Below, piece after piece: positions 49,837 through 60,830 of a stretch of 64,000 nt of DNA. Every line of letters starts with the position of its first letter. Within the stretch, counting starts at the first letter, position 1. The stretch spans positions 57,474-121,473 of the forward strand of contig JAHLTZ010000049.1 in NCBI GenBank assembly GCA_025786725.1, in the 5' to 3' direction. The notes under the pieces were generated by a model that saw only the letters and a program-made list of their open reading frames with translations, did not search any database and was not told where the DNA came from. Source of the DNA: Syncephalis fuscata (taxonomy: Eukaryota > Zoopagomycota > Zoopagomycetes > Zoopagales > Piptocephalidaceae). The position numbers were made by a program, and so were the translations under genes.

Positions 49837-50682
49837 TTAAAAAAACTTTACACCGTCCTCGCCAGAACCAGCAGAAAATATTTGAGCCTTATTTTGTTTT
49901 ACCAAAACATTAAGTGCTTTTCTTAGCATTCGTTCATCCAATTGATAAAAATCTAGTTATCTTGCAATTAATATTGGTAAATGGTAGTGCATGGATACTT
50001 GCCTTGTCCATCAACTGTAGCGCTATTTGATACTTCGTGAAGTGTAAGTACAGAGCCACGCTGTCCTGTCTCGGCAATCTATTATATGATTATTACATTG
50101 CCATTGTATTAATACAATTAATTAAACGATACAAAAGCTACTATTTGCCAATTACCCAGTTGTAAATCAATTGACCCCAAGCATCTGGTCGTCGCCAATA
50201 AATAAATACTTCAGTTTTGGCTGTGTCAATCCATGCTACATCGCCTGAATAGTAAATACAGTTATAAATGATTATATCTAATGTCTATGCACCATTCACT
50301 TACCTTTATTTACAGAAATCTCTATAATCTCTATTAGTAAATCGCGTGACAGCTGTCCTATAGTGTATAGTATTAGTATTAGTATTATTAATTGGCATTA
50401 ACAAATTAATGACTTGCGTTGTATGGCTGAGTTAACACACAATTCACTTGAGAGTAAATCGTCCAAACGTACACAAGTTTGTCGAGTGTGTTGTGCATAG
50501 GCTAGCAACAAGTCAGACCATATTTCAAGTTGACGTGTACGTGTTGCATCTGTAGGCTGTCGCCTGTGTCAGACACACGCAGTCTATTAGTATATTCTTT
50601 GTAGATACACTGTGACCTACGTATAAAAGGGTGGAAACTGATGAATGGCTGGAAAGTCAAATCTTTCCGCTGATTTACTCAT
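49837..50682 (-). CDS. VPS25: ESCRT-II subunit VPS25
   Basis: Subunit of the endosomal ESCRT-II complex that bridges to ESCRT-III during multivesicular-body sorting. The start at 50682 reads MSKSAERFDFPAIHQFPPFYT, containing the PPF-type motif that contacts Vps22/Vps36. Exon 1 (50682-50621) joins exon 2 at 50563: RQPTDATRTRQLEIWSDLLLAY. Then come LSRDLLIEIIEISVNK, GDVAWIDTAKTEVFIYWRRP with DAWGQLIYNW (the second winged helix), ETGQRGSVLTLHEV, and the end RKALNVLVKQNKAQIFSAGS followed by GEDGVKFF and the stop at 49837. Splicing is inferred from family fit, with five or six introns. The stop lies only 40 bases from the convergent ETFA stop. Confidence 0.85.
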
Positions 50683-50836
50683 TGTTCTTAATAATACAAA
50701 ACTATTTTATATTGGCAAGGTAATAGGTGTTGACAACTCAGTATATATAGACCAGTATTTGTTGTTTTTTGTTATTTACTGGTTTTTGTACTCACGGTTA
50801 CAAGTACTGGTTATAAAATTGCCCCAAAAAAATGAT

Positions 50837-50891
50837 AGTGAAACTGAGACTCGGAAGTGAGAAAGAGGTAGAGCCGAGCCTCAGTTTCACT
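50837..50891. other. Long hairpin in a divergent promoter
   Basis: An 18-bp stem (50837-50854 with 50874-50891) pairs with one mismatch: arm AGTGAAACTGAGACTCGG faces CCGAGCCTCAGTTTCACT. The loop is 19 bases, purine-rich. It sits between the divergent VPS25 and HACD starts. It could be a protein-binding inverted repeat, a short structured RNA or a remnant of a small transposon. Confidence 0.65.
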
Positions 50892-51005
50892 GCAACTTAA
50901 TAGAATGTAGCTATTAAAAGCACCAGTTAATTAATATTAATTAATACAGACCACGTTTTACTTCTCTACTGATAATTTGTATTAATCCCAGTATTCACTT
51001 TTGTC

Positions 51006-51787
51006 ATGGCCAAAGCAACTGCAGGAAAAGCAGGAGGAGTCTCTGACCGTAACAGGTCAAAGAGAGGCGTCAGTAAAGCAACTCAAGGCTATTTACTGTT
51101 CTATAATTTTGCTTCATGCGCTGCATGGGCTTTCATACTAGTGCGTACCGTAAATCACTTTGCTGCCAATGGTTTGACAGCCGGTCTGCCAACGCTCTAC
51201 GCGAATATCGGTGACGACCTACGCTGGATACAAACGGCAGCTGCTCTTGAGATTATTCATAGTGCATTGGGCTTTGTGCGGTCACCACTGGGCACAACAC
51301 TAACTCAAGTGGCTAGTCGGCTCCTACTTGTCTGGGGCATTTGTGGCTTGTTCGATGTGCCCGAGGTACGTACTCATTGGGCATTCACCACAATGACCAT
51401 TGCTTGGAGTATTACAGAAGTGGTGCGCTATTTGTTTTACGCGCTTGGTCTGCTTGAAGTGTCATCCGACTTGCTGCTCTGGTGTCGGTAAGTACCACGC
51501 AATCTGCTGGCTATGATAGCTTCTTTGTCATTAATAATGAATTGATGTTAAATACATTTAGGTATACGTTCTTTTTAGTGCTTTATCCAATGGGAGCCGG
51601 CTCTGAAGCAATGCTTATCTACCAGTCGTTGTCGGCAGCAGATGCGCTCTATCCTAATTATGGCATTATTCTTCGTGGCATGCTTGCCATCTATCCACCT
51701 GGTCTAGGTGTTATGTATACACATATGCTGGGTCAACGCAAGCGCTATCTAGCAAGTCGTTCAAGTAGCCAGAAAAAGAGCCAATAA
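51006..51787 (+). CDS. PHS1: Very-long-chain 3-hydroxyacyl-CoA dehydratase (PHS1/HACD)
   Basis: Third step of the ER fatty-acid elongation cycle, dehydrating 3-hydroxyacyl-CoA to trans-2-enoyl-CoA. Two exons, 51006-51487 and 51562-51787, 235 aa. The protein is polytopic, with a basic N-terminus (KAGGVSDRNRSKRG) and an ER-retrieval-like Lys-rich tail (SSSQKKSQ). The catalytic pair is present in YPMGAGSE: Y169 and E176, spaced as Tyr149 and Glu156 in yeast Phs1. Conserved LEIIHSALGFVRSP, WSITEVVRYLFYAL and RYTFFLVLYP also fit. Together with the desaturase it covers two membrane lipid steps encoded in this window. Confidence 0.93.
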
Positions 51788-52234
51788 TAAATAATGACTG
51801 GCTATTGGTCAATCTATTGACTAATACAACTAAAATATGTTTTTTATTTCGCTTTATTTAATTTAAATACTATTGGTTATGTTTAGGATATGTTAATGTT
51901 GTTTTCAATTATTCGATGAGTTTAAATTGCGCATTTTTACGTAAATGGATATATGAACTCTATGTGATAATAGTAATTTTAAATAATAGTTTATTTATGC
52001 TATTTTGTTAGTGCTATCGTTATTTGCTGATAGTATGTTATATGATATACTAAACTTTCTTATAAAGACTTTATACTTTTATCTGTTCACTTCTATTGAT
52101 TACCTTGCTAATAGTATGTTCTATAATATACCGACATTTTGAACAAATTAAATACTATTCATTATTTGCACGATTTAATTATAACAATAATTACTAGATT
52201 TATTATTGCCGTAATGATAACCTATAGATGATTA
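51788..52234. other. Intergenic 3' flank
   Basis: AT-rich DNA after the HACD gene. Short words such as TGATAGTATGTTATATGATATAC recur 70-100 bases apart in altered form, suggesting a degenerate local repeat. No gene is present. Confidence 0.4.
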
Positions 52235-53802
52235 TTTAAGAGATATAAATCAATTTAGGTACAAAGCTTATAATAAGCGTTGTTTTCTTGCTCAGCAATA
52301 TCATGTGTCCAAATGTAACCTTACAGCACTTTACTTCTGATATTGGAAACGAATAGATCTTTACATCGCCTGTTATGACATCGATAATGCAGTATTGGTT
52401 AGTGGTATAATTATAGCTGATAAGTTTTGTATCAATAATATGCTGAAACTAATTAAATCTGTCGCATGAAATGCCTTTATCGATGCGGCGCTGAATCTGC
52501 CCACCCAATAATGAATGATGACTAATTCTAAATTGGATTCTGAGTAGAATACAGCCAAGTTACATATTGGAATTGAAACCACACTTCTAAAGCTATCCGA
52601 TAAATAATAGTATTCGAAAATGACTCCTTTGCTTAACGAGATCACTCTAATGTAGAGTTGGCCACTTATCCCATTACTACTCGACGCGTTTTTAAATACA
52701 GAAAATTTGTAGTAAAATAACATACAATCGCAATCAATTGAACAAAATTCAAACAGTTTCATGATTGCTTCTTCAGGTAACTCCAAACAATCCAAAATAG
52801 TTTCGATCATTTGTGGCGTGCCGTCATCGATCATTAACAGTTGGCATTAAAAGTTAACAACACACACACTATCCTGCATAAATGTTTCTTTTATAAATAC
52901 TGTATTGCAGAATGACCACTTCGTTGCTGCTCACGTAAGTATTCTAAATCCAGTATAATGACAGGCAGCTGAAGCAACAATGTGTTGAGTCGTATATACT
53001 TGTGCATTTAAAAGGTTGGTATAGAGTAATTGAGCGATGCCAGAGTTTGAAATCTTAAAAAACAGCATATAGTTGTCTATAATTCTATCATTCCATTTTT
53101 GATCAATATCAATAGAATGCAGCAGTTGGCAGTTATCTGTGCTCCATACTTGAAGTACGGTAAATGATTTCTTACTGTACTTTAAATGCAAAATTACACG
53201 CATGCCTTTATCAGTGTTGTCTACTTGCAGTTGATATTGATAAAACTTTTTTATCCTTATTAAATTGGTTTTATTCAAATTTAGTGAATATGCTTTGGCT
53301 GTGTTTGTTGGCAATAGCTTAATCAAATCAATCGGCCAACTTTGGTTATTTGCTATTGCAAGTCAGTCATGATAACTTGTAATAATTATGTCACTATAAT
53401 AATTATCTTCTTTTCTTATGGATATATCAAACGTTTTTAGATGAATTGCCAATGATGGCTTGTTTTTTTGCCAATTTAATATCGTGTTCATACGCTGGTT
53501 GTATAGTTGAAACCAAGTACATTTGTTGCTACTTCGTTATCTGTGCCAGTTACTGTTCCTGCCACTTGTTGCTTTTGTTCTAATTGCCATTCTAACCAGT
53601 CAATATCGGTATTGATATTACGAGGAAAATCACGCTGGTATAGTTGAAGCCATAAGCTATTGCGATTAATAGAATTATACAATACTTTACAAGTGCGTGC
53701 CAAAGCAATAATGGCAGTGGCTTCACTCAACGACAATATATGATGAATTATCTCGACAATTTGCCATATCTTTGGCGGTGTGTTGTTATTATGAGTCGAC
53801 AT
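52235..53802 (-). pseudogene. F-box-like family copy 4, decayed
   Basis: The minus-strand ATG at 53802 opens MSTHNNNTPPKIWQIVEIIH, continuing well through LWLQLYQRDFPRNINTDIDW to about 53490, where the frame is lost. Later pieces are in other frames: LLPTNTAKAYSLNLNKTNL (about 53325-53265), DNCQLLHSIDIDQKWNDRII (about 53140-53080) and VISLSKGVIFEYYYL (about 52650-52600). The C-terminus is recognisable as FVPKLI near 52255. Several indels and stops separate these blocks. The first about 310 bases belong to the near-identical inverted duplication shared with copy 3. The remainder is an ordinary diverged paralog. Confidence 0.82.
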
Positions 53803-55100
53803 GATGGAAATAGAACTAAACGAATGAAGCAGTTGTTTGAAAGATAACAGACCTTTGGACCGACTAGAATAGCATGACGAACTGCAAATAGAATGCATCT
53901 AGCCTGAATATTTTAAAACTGGTGATCATTTTTTTGTAAAATGATTTGGTTTTATATACATACTTTAGTTTAATTTAATATAGTTTATGTATTTAGTTTG
54001 AAAACTATTACTTTATTTCATATATTGCGTTGTAGGTTAATATGTTTTATAAATACCAACTTTATATATAAACATACATTTATTGCATAATTTACTGATA
54101 ATAATTCTGCATTATTACCATTCTAATATTGCAATTATATTGCTATGATAGTGTCTAGGAAATACATCATATGGTTTGTCAATATAGCATATAAACGATC
54201 ACAAAACAATATATATCAAACATCAGTACTAATTATTAACAACAACTATTACAAAACTATTACATGTAAATATTTGTTTACTATGAAATGATAGCTGTAT
54301 TTAATACCAATAATGACAATAAGTTCTTAGTCCATGTTATTTATACATAGCATCTTACAAGCTATTCAGTTTGATGTAGCTAAACTGTAACAATTAGTGC
54401 CGGTAAGGAATAAGTTTATTATCAGATCAATACTAATTAAATAACACACTGTATTCCAAGCCTTAGGATAAGTATAAGCAAAAACCAAAAGCTAAAGCAT
54501 TAGAATAACTTTAGGGTAAAGTGATACTTGATCATTTAAAATACATTCTTTAAACTAGAGCGGTAACAATAAATACACGATGTAAAAGCATAAATAACGG
54601 CGCTAAAGCTATAGTGCATATAACGCAATGAGTGTGCTGGGCGAAGTGTGCTGAAGTATAATAAATAAGATGTATTTAATATAGCATATAATGATATATA
54701 ATAGTATAGGGCAGATTGCTAATGTTATAGATGAACGGATATACCTATATGTACTGAATAATAAATTATAATAACGAGTATTTTCACCATTGACGTCATT
54801 CACCGCCCAATTCCTGTTTACTAGAACGAATGTCTAGCTCAATTGCACAAATATTATTAAATATAACCAATTGGCCATCAAATCATACCAATTACTAATA
54901 AATTGTAATGTTAATTAAATAGCATTAACATTAATAAAACAACCAAGTAAAATGTTATCTTATCTGTTATAATAATAAGTGGTAGATTAACCGTGTAAAT
55001 ATAACAATACACACACAATTACAATAGAGCTATATAGATTAAAACGATTACAAAGGTAATACGTTGTTGCAAGGGCCAAACTGGATATAAATAAAATAAC
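53487..55100 (-). repeat. Inverted duplication, right copy
   Basis: Reverse complement of 27367-28975 at near identity. It carries the 5' part of F-box-like copy 4, its upstream block and about 1.2 kb of non-coding DNA. The sequence TTGGCCCTTGCAACAACG marks the outer edge in both copies (27381 and 55081). Confidence 0.85.
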
Positions 55101-55773
55101 TTGTTTATTTAATTAATTTGCAAACTATTACTTTACTTTCTACATTGAGTAATCTGCTGAACTTTATTATAAAGACTTTATCCTATTACCTAAGTACTCT
55201 ACTAATGACATTTTTGTATCGTATCATTACAAATACAATCTATTAATATTAACATTGTATAATGTTACATCGATCTTCCTATTATCATATTGCTTTCTCT
55301 GGATCGGCACTGTAACTGGCATCAACGTATTTGATTAATCATTAGTTTGCATTATCCAAATACGTGTCCTACAAATCTATACCTTAAGTCTACATTATTT
55401 TCCAATATTCGTACTAACTATCGTTAAATTTTATTGAACTAATATGCATTGTTCATATACGCAAAGGCTAGCACGCAAACATCTGTGAGTGTTTCTGTCA
55501 CCATCTATTTAGGAATGAACGAATAACTAATACTAGACTACTATTTTTGTGAACGAAACTGCTAAATAATCAAATTTTGCTTGCCATCGCCTTGCTATAT
55601 ATATTTGAAGCTAACTGTTAGTATCTTTATTCACATTATGTTGTTATAGTTTGTTTTCAAACAATAATACTTGTAAGTGAATTATTATTGCTAGCTATCG
55701 ATCAATTTATTAACTAGTGTAATTAAATTTATATTATAAATGGCTACTATTTGATTATAATAGTGCCGGATAT
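55101..55773. other. Intergenic, AT-rich
   Basis: Lies beyond the inverted duplication and before the convergent end of the homogentisate dioxygenase gene. No gene, RNA or clear repeat could be supported. The first 60 bases resemble F-box-flanking DNA (TTGCAAACTATTACTTTA). Confidence 0.45.
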
Positions 55774-57480
55774 TTATTCAGGCTTCCAGTTTGGATTGAA
55801 AGTCTTTTTAATTGGCTGCCAGGCTTCCCAGTATTCGTGGTCTTGATGCTGTAGACTCCAAAGAGTTGGTCGCACCATAAGGCTGCTTTCAAACATGAAA
55901 GCCTGCGTACCGTCGGCTACACGTACCGGATTCAACGCTGCCTTGGTAGCGCCCTCGACCGTCGTGGCATCTGGGCCGTGTGGTGTCATCATACTATGCA
56001 GACTGCAGACCATTAATAGGATGTTCTAGAAGCTTACCAGCTATTATTTAACATACCTGGCACCACCTGGCAAGAATCCCTTGGCCTTGGCCTCGTAAGC
56101 ACCGTGGATTAGGCCCATAAACTCGGACATGATGTTACGGTGAAAGTAGGGAGGGCGGAAAGTACGTTCTTGGACTGCCCAACGGGGTGGGAAAATAACA
56201 AAATCAGCGATGGCCGTGCCTGGTCGAGCAGATTTGCATGTCAATACAGTAAATATCGACGGGTCCTACAATGATCATAAAATTAAATTAATAAATGCCA
56301 ATTACCCAATAAATACCTACAATATGATCAAATGATACTGAATTGATTACACAGAAATGGGCCAGATCGTATTTGTATGGCGCATAGTTGCCGTGCCATG
56401 CAACGACGTCGAATGGCGTATGCTCCTGCTCAGCTGAAAACAATTGGCCATCATATTTACTAATGATTTCAAATTTAGTATCATTTTCTTCATAAGCAGC
56501 AATCGGCGTAAGAAAATCACGTGGATTAGCCAATCCATTAGCACCTATTAAAAGAGTAAGTAATACAAACCGGCTATTATTAAATAGACATACCAATAGG
56601 ACCAAGATCTGGCAATTCAAAATGATCACTATAAACCTCTAGAATATAGCCACGACTAAAAAGCGATTAGTACATAAATAGCAATTAGCGCCAATAAACC
56701 GTCATACCTAATGCCATCGGGTAAATTAACAGAGAAACGAATACCACGCTGAATAACACAGATATGATTAGGTGGTACGTCTAGCCAGCCAAACTCGGTC
56801 TGAATTTCCAAGCGGCCCTGTTGCGGCACTAGTGATTACATGTCAGTCACGTTAATAAACACTATATATATGTATAGGCTTACCGATAAGAAAATCGCCA
56901 TCAGCATTATAAAAGGCACGCTGGTTCATACTCTTTTCGGCAATGTAGACGTGGTAGGCTACACCTTCACGCATAGCAGCATTGCCAGCACCAGCTACAG
57001 TATATAGTCCATCGACAAAGTCTTTATCTTTACCATGATCTTCAGAGAATGGCAGCCAGCGCAATTGATTTGGCGTTAGCTGACATTTATTCGAATTAAA
57101 GTCAGCCACTATTGAATGTGGTCCATAAGGTAGAAATGGCTTATGTTGCACTGATGGGCGGATACGATACAACCAGCTAATAAACAGTGCTATTAGTAAT
57201 ACATTCAATAGTCTATAACTAATAGCATTTACCTGCGCTGATTACCGTGACGGCCAACTGTAAAGGCTGTGCCTGATAACTGTTCAGCATATAGTCCATA
57301 GGGGCATACTTGTGGCGTATTTTGGCCTATCCAATAAATATCGAGTATTGTTGTTAACAATGTAGTACTTGTTTTTGCTATCTATACCATACCTTTAGGA
57401 AGTGCATTAGGTAAGGCCTCCGAGCTAAACTCATTGCCAAAACCTGGCATATACTCGAATGAACGCTTATCACTGGCCAT
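55774..57480 (-). CDS. HGD: Homogentisate 1,2-dioxygenase
   Basis: Iron-dependent ring-cleaving enzyme of tyrosine and phenylalanine catabolism, producing maleylacetoacetate. The start at 57480 reads [20 protein letters not shown], the conserved N-terminus. Exons then give [94 protein letters not shown], the metal-site region [20 protein letters not shown], then [20 protein letters not shown] and [15 protein letters not shown], which contain the His and Glu ligands. An intron within FLPGGARYV splits the codon that leads into [13 protein letters not shown]. The protein ends NPNWKPE. About six introns; no frame break was noticed. The gene is divergent from eIF5A. Confidence 0.94.
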
Positions 57481-57553
57481 AGTTTAAATAGCGTGGACAG
57501 GGCTGAAATATCAAGTACTTGCTAAGCAAGGGAATAAAACAATATAGCTACGT

Positions 57554-57561
57554 TGACGTCA
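57554..57561. promoter_or_regulatory. ATF/CREB palindrome upstream of HGD
   Basis: A perfect TGACGTCA lies 74 bases upstream of the HGD start codon (minus strand). A CACGTG E-box also lies in the shared HGD/eIF5A upstream region (near 57628). The same site pair occurs before ETFA. Regulation by a bZIP factor is inferred only. Confidence 0.45.
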
Positions 57562-57843
57562 ACTTGAACCGGTTGATATATTAGTAAGGCAGTATGAATT
57601 GGTGTAACTAATGTCGCTTCCACGGTCACGTGCTGTATTAACTGCCCCTGCGCTGTGGTTAAAACTGACATTTTAAAACTAACATCCGTCGAACCAATCA
57701 GTTAATAGAACAATTGTCGCTGCTTCTAATACTGTCGAATTTTCCTCTTTTTTTCGCTAGCCACGTACATTTAAACTGCCCCTTTCTTCTTCTAGCCTCA
57801 GCTTAGTACTTTTGGGTTCCTTTATTGATTGTTCAATTTCTTG

Positions 57844-58070
57844 GTAAGTTACGACAAGCGTAGCTAGTGAAATGTTGCAAGTGTTTGTGGGATAGGCGTG
57901 TGTTTTTACGCGATAAAGTTGCAATGCAATTAAACAGCAAATAGTTGTTTGGATTATTAAGATGTATGCACTTTACGTAAAGATTTGATGGCCTACGGTT
58001 AGCAAATACTTTTCTACGATAATTATTCTATAGCACATATAAAAGCCATTTACTAATATATTATTATTAG
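57844..58070 (+). other. Probable 5'UTR intron of eIF5A
   Basis: A consensus donor (TTG/GTAAGT at 57844) follows a pyrimidine-rich leader, and an acceptor with upstream TACTAAT branch-like site (TTATTATTAG, ending 58070) lies two bases before the eIF5A ATG. The 227-nt size is long for this genome. The coding sequence itself has no intron, so the gene would otherwise be intronless. It is not supported by transcript data. Confidence 0.55.
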
Positions 58071-58072
58071 CC

Positions 58073-58561
58073 ATGGCCGACGATTTGCACAACCACGACT
58101 TCATCGGCGAAGCCGGATCTAGTGCCTCCGCCACCTATCCTATGCAATGCTCTGCTTTGCGTAAGGGTGGACACGTCGTCATCAAGGGTCGTCCATGCAA
58201 GATCGTCGACATGTCGACCTCAAAGACTGGCAAGCACGGTCACGCCAAGGTTAACATGACCGCCATCGATATCTTCACTGGCAAGAAGCTCGAAGATGTG
58301 TCGCCATCCACCCACAACATGGATGTCCCTAACGTCAGCCGTGTTGAATACGAAGCCGTGATGATTGACGATGATGGCTTCGTCACCTTGATGACACCTG
58401 ATGGCGCCTCCAAGGACGACATCAAGTACCCAGAAGATAAGCTTGATGAGTTCAGAGAAGCTCTTGAGAAGGCTCAAGATGCCGGCAAATCGATTGTGGC
58501 TACTGTTCTATCTGCTATGGGTGAAGAGTCCATCATTACCTACAAGGAAACCAATCAATAA
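58073..58561 (+). CDS. TIF51: Translation factor eIF5A
   Basis: Hypusinated factor that binds the ribosomal E site and relieves stalls at polyproline and other difficult sequences. One exon, 162 aa, family-normal length. The hypusine loop [13 protein letters not shown] is complete, with the modified lysine expected at K54. The N-terminal SH3-like domain ([21 protein letters not shown]) and the C-terminal OB fold ([19 protein letters not shown], ending in [11 protein letters not shown]) follow. The strong GC-ending codon preference matches uL23 and signals high expression. An upstream 5'UTR intron is likely. It converges on the NUDCD1-like gene with 80 bases between stops. Confidence 0.97.
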   Translation: MADDLHNHDFIGEAGSSASATYPMQCSALRKGGHVVIKGRPCKIVDMSTSKTGKHGHAKVNMTAIDIFTGKKLEDVSPSTHNMDVPNVSRVEYEAVMIDDDGFVTLMTPDGASKDDIKYPEDKLDEFREALEKAQDAGKSIVATVLSAMGEESIITYKETNQ

Positions 58562-58641
58562 GATTGAATAAATCTGCAGTTGTGCATTACATATAACAAC
58601 ACTGATAATTATATAATATATATATATGCTATGTACTATTT

Positions 58642-60673
58642 TTATTCTTGTTTAGTCAATGTAATGCAATGTAATCCTTTCTCAGTAAGTATAAGAATTT
58701 GTTCGTTTAAAGTGTCAACGGCTTGTACACCCAGTATATCTGACATGTCATCAGCCAGATTAACTACATACTGAATGGCATGCGGACTATGTCGTGTTGG
58801 TGCACGTCGATACACAAACAATCGCTGGCGTGTCTCTACAACGACAATGTACTGAGCCAGAGCACTGAATACAATAAATCGTCGGTCACGCTTTGATGCC
58901 TGTACAAATCCAAAGGCATCAAAGGTGGCAGCGTGTTGTGCGTGCAATATATGCTCACCACTCAGCTCATAAACAAGTCCATCAATGTCCTGTCGTAAAC
59001 AAATGGCTGGTAATCGAGATGGCACATTGATGTTGGATAAATTGGCACTGATACTAATATCAAGTGGCAATCGAGCACCTAATCCAAGCCAGTCTTGACC
59101 AGTTGGTTTAATACAATGAGTAATGGCCGGTGTAGTAGCTTGATTTGATACACGATAGAAACTAACTGTTTCACCTTCTTCGTCTTCAGCCTCAAGTGGA
59201 TCGCTGAATACATGTGTCATAGGTGGTTGACGTGCTCTAATTGCACTGGCCGTTTCGTTAGTGGTTAGCTTTTCAAGTTGATCACGTATTTCAGCCAGTG
59301 CACTTGGGTCTAACGTTTCAAGAACGCCGTCATCATCAGCAAATACATGTGGCCATCGGGATAGTCCACCTGTAGATTTGCCTTCACGTTGTAGATGCAA
59401 AGTAAGTAGCCGACCTGATTCTAAAGTCCATAGGCACTCAGTGGGTCGAATACGGTCATAAAGAGTACGATGTTGCATCCATAACAACGGATCCAATCCA
59501 TCTAGTACATCAATATGAATGGCAGTTGGTGTAAATTCACATTGAATCTGTTGCGTCATTACACATCGACTCAGTACAATATAAATGGTTAATTCCTGGT
59601 CATTTTCTGTTTGTGTCCAGCTATAAGATGGTAGCGATGACGATATAAACTGTGGTGGTGGCGGTGGTGGCCCTTCACTAGCCAGATCTGTAATTGCTGC
59701 TTCTTCAGACTTGGAAGACACAAGTGTGAATGGCATACGACCGCCAACAATATATGTATCTGCTTTATCGAAATAGGCATAAGTGGGAGGATCGTGTGAT
59801 TCAATCTGTTGTTCAAGCTGATAATCCATTATGGCTGATGGTATATTGTTACAAGGATCCAGCGATATTAAATTAATAAAAAATGACTTTTTTACTTGTT
59901 TTTGTTGATCTTCGGCCAAGTGTTGTTGATTGCGATCAATCTTATTCATTGTTCTATTATTGTTATTTGAGTTAATAAATTCTTCAATAGTGATTTTTAC
60001 TTACAGTATTAATAATTGTATTTGTTTTGTTGCTGGCACTTGTGTCATATCTAGTACTGTACATGGCAGGCCACATATTGGCTCAGTGGTAGCAGCAGTA
60101 GTTTCTAGATACGTCCATTTTTTTATGAGTTGGGCTGGTGTATCTTGCTGGCCGTACCATTCTAATAAGAAAAGCTGCCCCTTTCCATTGGATACAACTA
60201 TCCATTGTCCATAGTACACGACAGATGGATAGTGTTCAATTTGATCCGGTAAAATAGAAGAGGTAGAAGCAGGCATTTGAAATAACGGCTCAATAACTAC
60301 TGGATTCATTAGAGCAGACTAGAAAGCAGTATTAACATCAATGGTTATAAATATATCAAACATCTACCTCTCCAAGACGTATGGCCATTAACCAGCCGTC
60401 ATTATCGATATAGTAAAACAGCGCCTCTTTTTTACCATCAATAATATACTGAGGACCTTGGAATAAATGGTTATAGCAAGCTCGTGACCTCATTTCGCCA
60501 TAAGTAATATCCACTTGACTGGATAGTAATATTGGCTGTACAGGCCGTGGTAACCATTGTTGAGACTGGGCTTGGTCAGGTAGAATAGATAGCTGATAGC
60601 CATCAAACTGAGGATTCAATAAAACACGGTCTGTCACTAACGGGACAGTTTGCGGTGGCGTGGCAGTATTCAT
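58642..60673 (-). CDS. NudC-domain protein, NUDCD1-like
   Basis: Three exons, 60673-60368, 60318-60005 and 59953-58642, 643 aa. The N-terminal part (VLLNPQFDGYQLSILPDQAQ and later YPSVVYYGQWIVVSNGKGQL) is WD/beta-propeller-like. A CS (Hsp20-like) domain starts near residue 317 with SYSWTQTENDQELTIYIVL and contains DGLDPLLW and ECLWTLESGRLLTLHLQ, the NudC-family signature. A C-terminal beta-rich half follows. This three-part layout matches animal NUDCD1 (about 583 aa), an Hsp90 co-chaperone-like protein with RNA-helicase partners. A polyproline run (PPPPPPQF) precedes the CS domain. The role in this organism is inferred only from family. Confidence 0.83.
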
Positions 60674-60830
60674 ACTAATGGTCTATGCTATACTACACTA
60701 TACTATGAATTAAGCAAAAGCAAGTGTACGTCATATAAATGAATTGCTAGTTGGTACAAGTGAAAAGTGGATAAAATAGATGGTATTGGTTTTTTTTATT
60801 TTTTTATTTTTCTTAATCATACAGGCAACA

